DNA from: Tomocerus qinae
Lineage: Eukaryota > Arthropoda > Collembola > Entomobryomorpha > Tomoceridae
Direction: 5' to 3'
DNA: 64,000 nucleotides
Assembly (NCBI GenBank): GCA_020055645.1
Contig: CM034548.1
Coordinates: 11,470,001-11,534,000 of the forward strand
Shown here: in pieces, positions 41,035 to 52,728 of the stretch
Layout: every line of letters begins with the position of its first letter
How positions within the stretch are numbered: position 1 is the stretch's first letter
The notes under the pieces: generated by a model
The model's database searches: none
Told to the model about the DNA's origin: nothing
The model's input: only the letters and a program-made list of their open reading frames with translations
Made by a program: the position numbers and the translations under genes

Positions 41035-43038
41035 TAAAATATCGGAGGAAAATACATACAAGTAAACTATCTCTTGAGCATAAAAGTTGAAACAAGTTTA
41101 TCTAATTGGAATATTTCGTGCCTTATTGTATATTTAAAGTAAGTATAAAATGAAGCCATCGTATTACTGATAAGAAGTATTTTTTCTGATGGAATTATTC
41201 GATGGATTGAGAATTAAATTTTTGGCTACCTAAGTAGTTAGAGATTAATAATATTGAGTGGTGGTTATTTACTTTCGGTAGTGTGTAGTGGGCTGTCATG
41301 TAGGTAATGCAATCTGTAACTCAATGCTAATATTTTGTAATACATATTAACGTGCTCCTCCTGTAATAGAAGCACGTAGGTAGGATTTGATTTGAACAGT
41401 AAGTAATAGAACAAATCTCTCTATCAGTAAATGGAAGTTAATATCATGCGTGCATGCATGGTAGGTAACAAAGACTAATGGCTGGCAATGTTAGCATAAT
41501 GTATAATAATAAGATGTAACATAAGATAGCTCACTCACAATCAGGAAAGTTGCTCCACAACGCAACCACCTCAATAACATGCTTCTTCAACGTATTTAGT
41601 ATGGCATGTAAATCCCAGCCATAGAGAGAAAACTATCCTACCTATTTGTATTTCCTTGGTGGACCAAGTACTACAAAACGAAAGAACAATGCGTTACAAT
41701 ATCATTTACATTTTGTGTCGAGGAACCCAGGGGTAAGGCAAGGCAATAAGGAATAATACTTACTGGAGGTACATTAAGAACACATAGTGGAGGGTCTAGC
41801 CAAGTGTTTGTATACTGCATCTGCCAGGGACGAGATTCTTTTCTCTATTCTCATGATTTCTCTAACTCTTTTGGTGTGGGCAGCTGCACCTACTAATTAT
41901 CAGCTCTGCTCATTGTAATTAAGGTGCGAAGTTGAAGTACAATTTGTCTACAAGCTCGCCGGATACGAGCTCCGTGCCAAAATCCCACATTTGCCCACAA
42001 TCAGTCAGCCAGCATTAGCCAGGCAAATCACTGTACAACCAAATGAAATCTAAATGGTACATCTCTGAGAAGCAAATAACGACCAAACTATGCATTGCAT
42101 GTTCTACCTAAATGAACTAAACAAATATAATTATATCTTATATGATATCCAATCCACAGAACACCATTCTCTCTCTACTTTGTCCTACCTGAATGTCTGG
42201 AAATACAAATGACTAACAATAACTAACATTCTAATGCTACATCTACTGCTCAATTATAATCCCTATTTTATATAAAATTATTACCATGTAAACTACTAGA
42301 AAAGAGGAAATAGGTGTTTCTCCCTGTCAACTCTGTCTAAATGCCACTAATAACGATAAGCTCAAGACCATGCTTATCATTACAGATAATTCGCATACCA
42401 CGAAAGCATTTTTCGCAATATTTTACATTATTACTTCCACTCTTATACCTTCATAGCTCCAAGAATTTTCATTTCACCCTCACGTCATGCCAAAGAGTAT
42501 AATCACACTAGAATTTATTGCTTCTTTAACAATATTAAGTCACTGTATCTATATCATTTTTCACAATCAGTGCCGCAATTATTTATACAGCCTATATCAC
42601 TTACAACTATCGTTGCACCTTCATTCCAAGGTCTAAACAAGAAATATTCCACTAAGGTTCAAAATACTACACAAATTAAGAAACTTATGAAAAATAAAAA
42701 ATTATCATTGAATTGAAATCATCACAACTAAATACTGACAAAGATTTTGATCAGTCACTGGGTCCTAGCAAATTCTGGTTAATTAAGGCCATAACTAATA
42801 AAACTAAAAACTAAATAAATTGGTTAAACAAAAATTCATCACCGAATTCTTAAATCATCAAACAGTCTCAAGTTTTACTCGATCATGTCAAAAGATGTGG
42901 TGTGAGAATAGAAGATAATAAACATTATAGGATAGGAATTGTCAATGAGCCAATCTAAAATGCTACTTAAACTTTAACACCTTTTAGCACTCAGTACGTC
43001 GAGTAGAAGGTAGCCCTTAAAATACTTGTACGCAGACA
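41035..43038. other. non-coding stretch
   Basis: No recognisable gene. About 41,740-42,010 is somewhat GC-richer, with short open frames on both strands, but nothing allows a coding call. The rest is AT-rich without obvious repeats. Confidence 0.5.
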
Positions 43039-43215
43039 TCAAAAGCCCTTGCATGAAACGTCATCGTCATCCCTACGAATCAACTTCCGTCGTTGGTGTA
43101 GCCGGCACCTATTGGAGAGTGTGAGGCGTTGTATTCTATTATTTACTTTCTCGATATCCCTTTCTAGCATTTTTTCCCTCTCACAGGTGCAACTACGTAG
43201 ATTCAGGTAGCCGAG
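43039..43215 (-). other. weak candidate 3' coding exon, product unknown
   Basis: The - strand is open from a plausible acceptor (CAGTTTGTTTAG, just above 43,215) to a TGA at 43,041-43,039, about 58 codons. The peptide is basic, with Arg-rich stretches (for example LHQRRKLIRR) followed by four Asp. It contains one Met, 47 codons before the stop. GC content is higher than in the flanks. An open run of this length is not rare by chance in 64 kb, and no domain is recognised. Confidence 0.15.
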
Positions 43216-43521
43216 CTAAACAAACTGGACTCTAGCTCTGGCTGACTCAAAACGCATGCTGTACTACCACTACACTTCAACTCTACGAAATAAGGGTGCT
43301 CTCACTCACTACTGCCGACTGCCACATACAGATCCCTATGTTGTGTACATTGTCCGGGAGCTAATAGCTTGAATTTACATTGTGGAAGCTTAAAGTGCAA
43401 ACATTTTCATTGCCAGTCTCATCAATGAGGCATTTTAAAAAAACCTTTTAAAAGTATTTGCTCTGAGAATTCTTCAAGTCGAGAGAAGCAGAATTACTTA
43501 TTGTATAGCCATTAAATAATT

Positions 43522-43596
43522 AGACGAAAAATAATGTTGCGCCTCATTTTAGCCTAGTTTAACATGGAGCCTGGGGCGCAGCATTTTTTTTCGTCC
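43522..43596 (+). repeat. 75-nt hairpin, 24-nt arms
   Basis: The arm at 43,522-43,545 pairs with 43,573-43,596 at 20 of 24 positions as DNA. In + strand RNA two of the mismatches become U-G pairs, so 22 of 24 pair, around a 27-nt loop. The size resembles a small-RNA precursor, but it lies 110 bases from a MITE-like element and is more simply a fold-back remnant. Confidence 0.6.
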
Positions 43597-43706
43597 AGTT
43601 TTAAAAACGCGGGAGTAGATGGAATGTATCATTTTTAGTTTATTTTTGTTAGCCATTTTCTGCGATCTGTGACCTAACACTGTTAGTTGTAAACCAAAAT
43701 TTAATG

Positions 43707-44119
43707 GAGTGATAGCGCAGATGACGTAAGACGTAAGCTCATTTTTTCAATGTAAGACGTCTTACGTTGAAAAAATGAGTTATCCAGACATAAAATTCAC
43801 GCTAACTACGTAAAACCGTCGAGTCGTAAAATCGACGTAAAATCAGGTCCCAAAGATGTTAAATCTTGCGATACAGCAGGGGGAGTGAAAAAAAACGAGT
43901 GGAGCATGCTCGCAACTAACTACGAGATGTCCAAAACAACCAAGTACAGTAATTTTAATGCAGTTTTGATTTTGAAGTCAGTATCAATTCTAAACGATAC
44001 AAGATTTAGTTTACAATGCAAACTTTTAATTACCCATTTTTGCGCTAAATTTACTACTTAAAACGTAAAAAAGTGCATACCTTTTACGTCTTACGTTTAC
44101 TTGATCTGCGCTACCACTC
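43707..44119. mobile_element. MITE-like element with terminal inverted repeats, 413 bp
   Basis: The left end GAGTGATAGCGCAGAT (43,707-43,722) matches the inverse of the right end (44,104-44,119) at 15 of 16 positions. The match continues inward: ACGTAAGACGTAA at 43,724-43,736 is repeated in exact inverse at 44,084-44,096 after a six-base offset. The element encodes nothing and would need a transposase supplied elsewhere. TAAT lies close to both outer edges, one base off on the left, so a short target duplication is possible but unproven. ACGTAA words recur inside. The superfamily is not assigned. Confidence 0.75.
43738..43779. repeat. 42-bp palindrome without spacer
   Basis: Two 21-base arms meet directly at GACGTC (centre 43,758/43,759) with a single mismatch (43,751 against 43,766). 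It lies just inside the left end of the MITE-like element and would extrude a cruciform or a tight RNA hairpin. Confidence 0.95.
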
Positions 44120-45313
44120 TAATATCAACATTGGGTACCTTTAGCTTCAACCATTAGGGTAGCTGTAGTAGGATAATAGGATATGCAAAGCATAATTTTT
44201 AAGTATATATTTTATTTGATCATGATTTGCAATTTTGAGATTTACTGTATCAGTCGAGTCGTTAATTACCTCTAAAAAGCATAGACAATGAGATATTAAA
44301 CTTTCTTATAATTACATTTATACATTTGACCACGGAATTTTTCGTTTTACGACTAATTCTTTTATTGAAGTCTGTCTATGTATAACATTGACAAAAGTTT
44401 CACGACAAAGACTAAAATGCTATACTATAATTTGCTCATGCACCAAAAAATTCTTTGGATGAAAACATGAAAACTTAATAGTACCCTACCCATTACAGTA
44501 CTTGCCTGCAGGATACCTATCTGATTAACTAGGTATCTTCCTAAAAAATTACTCTATAGCTCGACTTTGTATATCCATCTTTAATACAATCTACAGTTTA
44601 TTATTCTAATGGGACACGTTTTGTCCCAGTTGATGCGCTCTCTTCAGAAGAAATGAAACTTCTCAAAATTTTAACTTCTTTATCGGTATCATAATTTTTG
44701 TATCGCTGCAGTAGACTTTCTCCGTCGGTAGTTGAAGTTGAAATTGCTACCCAAGGGATGAAAACCAATCAAACAAATTGAAATATGTTCATTGCCTCAA
44801 ATTTTTCAAAGAGGAACCGGTTTTTTAGCTTCATTGGAAATATGTAATAAACTATAAAGTTGATGTATGTATTAGGTTTTAATTGCCTCTTATAATATGG
44901 GATTATAATAACGTTAATTTGTGTTTGGTAGTTGTTACAGCAGCACATCTGTAATCCATTGCATATTCCATTGCATCTGTAGATAAACACCTGGCGCAAG
45001 CTAGCAGAGAAATATCTCTTGCAATATCCCCTACTGCCGATTGTGCAGATTATTAAACACTCAACATTCGCTAATTTATGTCTCTTTATGCACATAAATT
45101 CTAACACAAAAATTGATTCCCTTTATTTTAGTCTACTCTGTAGATATACACATGTATCAATTGCGAATTCATTGCCTTATTTTTAACTAAATTTTGGAGG
45201 AGCTAAATAACGAATGTATTTTGCAACACATTTTCACTTAAAGACAAAAAAGAATAAGGCGAAAACCTGCCCTTTAAAAACTTTTAGTAAATAAAAACTA
45301 GTGAGTAATATTA
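44120..45313. other. non-coding spacer between two MITE-like elements
   Basis: No recognisable gene. A 112-codon open frame on the - strand (44,769-45,107) has no domain and is treated as chance. No clear repeat was seen. Confidence 0.5.
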
Positions 45314-45610
45314 TTAACCGGCGCTTTGGCTTTGATTTTCATTGTCCGATAGGTAAATGAAAAACATGGGAATTGTTTATTAATGGCTGAGTACATTATT
45401 ATCCAATGTTATATGGCAATTAATGTTTTCGATAATGTACCCCAACATATACCTTCATGTGCTAAATTTAGTATATAGAGGTATGCGTTGGGGTTCATTA
45501 TCGAAAACATTAATTATCTTGTTCCGTGTTATGTTATAGAGCATAATTTCCTACTCTCCGCTATACCTTGTCTTGCGGATGAATAAAACCAAAGCCTAAG
45601 CGTCGATTAA
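45314..45610. mobile_element. fold-back MITE bounded by TTAA, 297 bp
   Basis: The element starts TTAACCGGCGCTTTGGC (from 45,314) and ends GCCTAAGCGTCGATTAA (to 45,610). The outer 21 bases match in inverse with three mismatches. Inside, 45,418-45,454 pairs with 45,479-45,515 at 34 of 37 positions around a 24-base loop, so much of the element folds on itself. TTAA at both edges is the target duplicated by piggyBac-type (and some other) transposases, which suggests a non-autonomous piggyBac-like element. There is no coding capacity. TTAA might instead be part of the repeat itself. Confidence 0.75.
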
Positions 45611-48600
45611 AAATAGTTTTCTAAAATATCATAACTATGCCATGTCGCTTCTGAATTTAAGAAGCAGGGTCACAAAAGGAATGAAATGTAGTACCCATGG
45701 CCCTAGTGCCCATAAAGAGTGGTATTTTTTCATTCTGATTAATACAGCTTTTAATGTCTTAATGAACTATAACTGTATCAAAGTTGTGGATGTATACTGT
45801 TGCTACTGTAGCTTTATTTTACTATGGATTTTATTGCTATGCTGGAAATCGACAGGAAGTAGCAATCATAATAATTCTAAGTTAGGTATGTGTAAAATGT
45901 TATTACTTTTTCAGAATTCAAGTGGAGATAGCATTATATATTATGAGTAGATTTGGTGCTCAGGTACACAATATGAATTACACCATTCATTATATCATCA
46001 GGAAATGGGCAAATTCTTGCTCACAATTGTAGAAATGCCCACCTACGTATTGCAGCAAATACTTAATTCGAGTGAATTAAATAAATTACAGTCTATCTCT
46101 TGCTAATGACCAATGGCAAAAGATAGGCACCACAAGATATGAAGAATATGGCAGGTTGTGATGCTAGAAAATACGGTTATGGCCATAATCACACAGTATG
46201 ATGGGATGTAAAACACTATTGCTGAAATATATCAGCGGAAGGATATAATAACAAATTGATGAAAGATTCCTCTGCAATGGTAAGTCTCACAGATAGTAAT
46301 AAGAATAAGCAATAAAAATGGAGATTATAGCTCTCAACACTCGGCCGACACAAATCCTATTAGATATTTGTATAAGCGGATCACCCGAGAGTAAGTAAAG
46401 CAATATTTGTTTGTTGGTGGCCTGAAAAAACAAACGAACCACACATAACCAATAATTCATGCAATCTGACTGAAGTGAAGTCAACCTGTTAATGGACAAT
46501 AGAAAGTTAACCAGCCGTTCATAATTACTATTTTTGAACTTTGCTTCACAGAAATGCAAATGGTAATGAAATATTTAAACTTCACTACAAAAGTAATACA
46601 TCTTTCCCTACTTACTAAACAAGTAAACAATGATGGAAGTGCCAAATGACTACATCAATTACATGACATTATCAGTATTTAAAACCAAAAAGTTGCAATC
46701 CTAGTATTAGTGGTTGTTTTAAATAGTGAATGTTTGCTTCCACTTTTCATTACAACTGGAGTAAACTAGGAAAAATATTTCGTCCTTTTGAAGAGAGTTG
46801 TCCTGGTACTAGTCTCTGAACAAAATTGATCTGAATCAAATGCTACCTACACTATTCTGTTTCCAACATATTAATTGTGATTGCAAAATATCTTGAGATA
46901 CAGGGTGACATAAAAAGTGTGGAATTACTCAATTTATTTTACATTTTAACGTTAGCAAGAATTTAAGTGCCATCAGAACGCCATTTAAATGAACTTATTT
47001 AAATCAAAGTATTGATAACTATGTTTGGTAACATACAGACTATATTTTAGTCAGTTTTTTACATCTTGGCCAACCAATAAACTGCACACGTTACTGGTTA
47101 AGATATTTATTAGTCAAAGTGGTCAATAATAGTTATTTAGACCTATATTGACCAAAAATTGGTTTTGTTTAGCCACTACACTATTTTAGCCATTTTATAG
47201 CTCATCTGAACATTGATGATGATGTAGATTGTATGTGTTACAATTATAAGGAGTGGATATTTAAAAATGAGGCACTGTTGATTTGGGAAACCCTGTACAG
47301 AGACGGACTTCCCTGCTGGCCTTCAGTTGTCAATGTATGTGGAATAATGGGAAACAGGCCGCAGAAGGTGGAATGACATGTTGGGAGGCCCGAAAAACAA
47401 GCGGCATCCGTTTGTCCCAGACACCGACAATAAATTAGCCAGTCATGTCTTCCCAGCTTTGACTACATTTCAATCACTCCACTCAGTCTGTTCTACTCCA
47501 TCGTGATAACATTTTACATTGGATTGCGTAACTACCATGCCTATGTACAGATAGGTAAATAACTTGTAGATAAACGCGTAGGTAGGTAATCCACTTGGAT
47601 TGTATAATAATATTATCATTTATAAGAAATTCATAAGAGCGAGAACTACTCCAAGTAAGCAGACTTGGTCTAAGATTTATCTGTATGCATTCACTATATA
47701 AGAGTATAAGCAGTAGAAGATATCTGCCTGAGAGCTGAACTCATTCCACAAGTGACGAGACTCACTCTTGAGACTCCAGCGAGTCAAGCAGTCAAGTCAA
47801 AACTCAAGTCAGACTCAAACTCCAGCAACACTTTGTTTTACATAATAATATTTCATATAGAGATCATCCACCTAATGTAATTTCTCCTGTAGGTCTTATT
47901 ACTTTCTTTACCTTCATCTGACTAGCTATTAACTATGGACAGACTGTAAACGAATGTATTCTTTGAGCAAATGATTATCTCCGTAAGTAGACAGCTATGG
48001 TATATATTATTATGAATATTTTCGAGACTTCAAACTCTTCATCAGTCTCCTGCTCGCTCACTCGAGCACAAGTTTATCAACTTTATTTCTTTGCTCTTTT
48101 CCGAGCTCCGGTGACTTGATCTGATATACTATTAGTATTATATCTTAGAATTCCACTATCCTTTTATATTATCTTCAATGAAGTAGGTACATACAACATA
48201 GCTGAGCAATTCATCTATCTGTATCACTTGTAAATAATTCTCATTCAACTCAAATGGTATGTTCAACAAAATCCTCCAGTGAACTTGTTTGTTTGTAATA
48301 GATAGGGAATCCTCTCAGTCCACCCACAATGCACCAGTTTCATTAATTCTTTTTTCTCCACTCTTTCTACTCCCGTTCACTTCTGACAAGCATTTCATTT
48401 ACTACTATATCATAAGCAACTGCTCTCATGTTCTATAAGAGCAGATGCTTATAGCTTATATACTTTCTTAGCAGATTTTTTCTGAAGACATGAGAAATGG
48501 GTTAAATAATTTAAAAACCCATTAATTGTTAAGTTTCCAATTTATATTGCATTATTACAATATTGACAATGCAGTCAGGCTTAATTATTTTGTTTACTAA

Positions 48601-51600
48601 AACTTGTCCGACATTTCTATTTTTATTGGCAGAATTAAATTGAAATCTATTGACTTGAGGATAATAAATAATGAGCCGTAAACAATGCTGCAAAAGAACA
48701 CTGAAATGATGTGGACACTAAAATGGTAAATTATGCAGGTAGGGAGAGTAGGTAATTGTTTCTATCATCATATTACCCTTTAGATTTAATTGACCAATGT
48801 CTTAACTAGTATCAGGATTTACATGTGGACATGTACGATGGAAGGGAGACATAAAATATACTAAATAGTGATTTTAAATCTTTTGGTGGACTGAAAAGGA
48901 GCAGAAGGGAGGCAAGAGAAACGCGACTTTCTACTTTGTTACATTACATTGACACCGACTGGAGTTGAAGTCGTTTTAAGGTCATGAATCATGAGATTAT
49001 TGGACCGATTGTAGAATACGATGTAGTTACAGATTATAAAGAACCAGGAGGACCTGCTCATTTAATTTTTTTCCTTTCTTGTCCTTGCCGACTGAGATGG
49101 TTAAGTTAAGATGGTTCGGTTACTACAGGTTCCAAACATGTCCATCTTCCTTATTCTGTCTCCACACCATTTTATGAGGAGTTAACTTGAATCTTTAGAT
49201 CTCTCTAACTCCGATTTTACTGCCTGTTCTGTCTCTGTCCTGCTCTTTCTTGTTTCACAACTTGTTAGCAACGTAGGAATTTTGTTTGGAATCCCGACAA
49301 CTCAATGTCTTTGATATGATATCAGAAAAGGTTGTTTAGGCTACATAGGTGTTTCACCCTAGAATTTGTCCTTATTTAGACTCCATCCCTTTAATTAACA
49401 TGATGTGACCTTTAACACTAAATCTTTCTCAGTTCCTAACCATCTAATTTATAAGAAATAATGCACCTGTGTTAATGTTTTACCTATTTGTAGCAGTAGG
49501 CATATTGACTAAATAGATTAACAACCAACAAAGTGAAATGGTATACTTTTATTTATGTCATGGTTCGAATGACATTTACCTTAAATTCCTTTACAACTCG
49601 AATCAATGTAATGCACATTATAAACCAGTCAGTATCGACAATCTTCAACCATAGATGCAATTGTAATGAAAGTACAATTACAACAATTGACATAATCTAA
49701 CATACAAATACAGAATAATTTACTATCAGATATTTTCTTGGTGGTAGAATCAAAATTTTTTTATTTAGTTTGCGAATTGTAACTTTTAATAGTAGTAAGT
49801 AGCCATATATTAGTCCTTATGTAAACTGCCATGTATGTTTGGCATGTAAACACAATGGATCACGTTCAGTTTAAAAAATGTAATATGTTTTCTAACAAGT
49901 AGACGCCTAAAGCTAAAGGGATGAGACAGAATGCATAAAGTGAGTACAAGATTATCTGTGTGGGCAAATGGACGCTGACAGCGAATACAAAAGTGCAAGT
50001 ACCTAAAGTAGATGTTTTAAGACATTTGGAACAGCCATCATGTCACTTTGAATTAGATTGTCACAGAGCTGAATATAATCCAAGCTAATATCACTAGAAT
50101 AGAAAAGGAGTTGGAAGGAGAGGATAGGGATTGAGTGATGCGATGTGACATCAAGTCTCATCTTCTTTTTATCCTTGGCTTAGCCTTTTATTGATAAAAA
50201 GGAGTTACAATGGGGATACAGAAAATTCCTGAATATAATAGTCTTGTGGAAGAGTGATTGACTGACGCTCTGTCTGACGAAAAACAGTCGCCTTCACAAT
50301 ACAATGCATTATCAGATGCCATGGATAGGCAGGTATTCAAGAAAAATCCGAGATTGTACACAAACTGACAGACTAAGACACCTCAATATCGCCAGTATAC
50401 TATTTCAGTCTGTTCAAACTGGTGTTGTAGTAGCCAGTAGTACGTAAAATTATTGTATCCGTCTTTTTTCTTACGATGGGTATATTAAAACATATAAATA
50501 CTATTCTACAGGGCTACATCATATAGATTAAGTAGTAACGGATATGGATAGCAAAGAAGAGGGTATCCCTACCAACTACACAAAGCTACAGCAGGTGGTA
50601 CGTATTTAATGTAAGATATTATATCAAAGTACAAGTAAGACATTAAGATTATTACATTCACTTAGGAAAGAGTGAAAGAGATTCGTCTTCGCCTTATCTA
50701 GGCTATCTATTAATGGTAGTGTGTTTCTGTGTAGACCATGCAGTTCTACCAACATGTAAGTAACATAAACCAATAACCATTTAGATACGTTGTGGTTTCC
50801 CTTGCTATTACACGTCCACATCGTATACAGAGCAAGCGCTCCTTATGTTAGACTAATGAAATGTGCTTCTCAAAATGTACCTTAAAGTAAATGCAATATG
50901 TGTAAGTAGATCAGGATACATAAATATGTTCAGTCCAGTCTGAAATACAAAAGCATTTCCTCTCTTGTCTTAACCACACATCTCTTTTCATTTCGTGAGC
51001 AACTCCAACTTGATAATTTTAAGGGGAATTTTCGATTGTTTTCCAGTATCACTTCTCTACATGACTAAAACTCAGAATCAAATAAAGTAATTACGATAAG
51101 GACGTGCATGGCTACATGGGAAAATTTATATTATTAGAGGTAGCTCACTTATTTTCTATACAGATTGCTTTATATTCCTTTCCTACGTCACTGAATGACT
51201 CCTTAGGATTTAAATGTAAGGAACGTTAATTATAGACACGTCTATTCAGAAAAAATCTATATAAAAATTATCAAATTTTATCCAATACAAAACTGTTCCT
51301 GACAACGATTAATAAGGAATGCACCTTACTATACTAACATAGTAGGTCTACTAGGTGGATACAGTAAAAATGAAATGAGATATTTTAATATGGCAGTTTA
51401 GTATGAAAGACATTGAAATACCTCGACGGCATTCCTACTCTATGGAAAATTTTTCGAAGGAATACATTTGTAACTATTTCTGTTTTGTAGAATGCTTGCA
51501 GGTAAGATATTTGTAGTTGCATACTGGAGGGGGAATTTTTAGTATTCCCTACATTTTGTATCCGTACAAAATGGAAAAATGTAGTGTGTGCGTGTCATCA

Positions 51601-52141
51601 CTCCGAACTTTGTTGGACATATGTTAGGTATTTATGGAGACCAGAAACGATTAGAGATAGCACAGGAATGAAGGCGCATTCACAACAAGCACTAAAGTTT
51701 AACTAAGACAGTTGGTAACAAATTAACTATTTTTTTAACATGTTTAACATAAGTAAGCACTCCAATGGACTCGTGTTTAACATAGGTACGTTCGATACAA
51801 AAATCAAAGGGGTCTCAGGATCCTTGGTACTTAAAAATGTCAAGCAATAATGAAGACTTACTACTAAGTAACATTACTAAAAGAAATCTTTCCATTATAA
51901 TCGCATTGAGCTCCCATTCATGCCACATTGTCACAATCTCATATAAAAATCAGATCTAAACTTTCTTAATGTTATAGATGCTTTAAAGAAATGAAACACA
52001 AGTTGATTTTTGTTCACAATTACCATCTGAGTTATTAAAAATATTTAGAAATAAATGTCGTGAACAATTAATAGGAATTGTATTGTATTAGATAGTAAAA
52101 TTAGATTCGTCGCGTTTTGCACGATTTGACGACGCGTATAT
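45611..52141. other. non-coding stretch, 6.5 kb
   Basis: No recognisable gene. A 102-codon open frame at 45,642-45,950 (+) is hydrophobic and Cys-rich but has no domain. 47,270-47,460 is GC-richer, with both strands open for some 50 codons. 47,758-47,822 is dense in GACTC/GAGTC and GTCAAG words. 48,010-48,420 is C/T-rich. A small inverted repeat, CATTTTGTA-TCCG-TACAAAATG, lies near 51,553-51,574. Confidence 0.5.
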
Positions 52142-52728
52142 AAGGTTACCATTTGTTTTGAAATTTTCAGGAAGGTCCTTATTCCTTATCATTTCCTGAA
52201 AATCCTACTTCTGTAACCTAAAAATAAATCTGTCCATCTATATTTGGTACTTTTTCTTTATTAACGGTTAATAATACAATAGTACAAAAGTTTTTATAAT
52301 TAACTAACGGCAGACCTAACACAATGTGTTTGAAAAATGTTTAAACAAGTTTTAAAATTTCAAACCTATCGTTATTACACAACGATACGGACAAGCATAC
52401 CGATCCATATACCGATAGAATTCCATGCGCTTGTCCCAGTTTTCGTTTATCTAATGATAGAGATTCCCCTATTTAGCCTTTCATTATCAATTACATATCA
52501 ATTAAATTTGCAAACATAAAAGCGCTACAAACTTTTTCTTATAAATTGATTACTGTTATTTTAGCATAAAATCCTTCTTTTGGGATTTTTACAAAATTGA
52601 AGCTTTCAAAACCATCTGCAAAGAATAAATATTTTTGGGTGATATTTGCTTTTTATATTTCGCAAATGTTTTAATTTTATCGTCTTGTAAAGAGTTTAGA
52701 TTTTCAAGATTGGAAAAATGGTAACCCT
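52142..52728. repeat. possible inverted-repeat element, GGTTACCATTT ends
   Basis: GGTTACCATTT at 52,144-52,154 is matched exactly in inverse at 52,716-52,726, and one more base pairs after a mismatch. The left end also carries its own imperfect hairpin (ATTTTCAGGAA at 52,163 with its inverse at 52,193-52,203, and AGGTTAC with GTAACCT at 52,213-52,219). No target duplication is visible. The 60-codon open frame inside has no domain. A non-autonomous transposon remnant is possible, but chance is not excluded. Confidence 0.3.
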
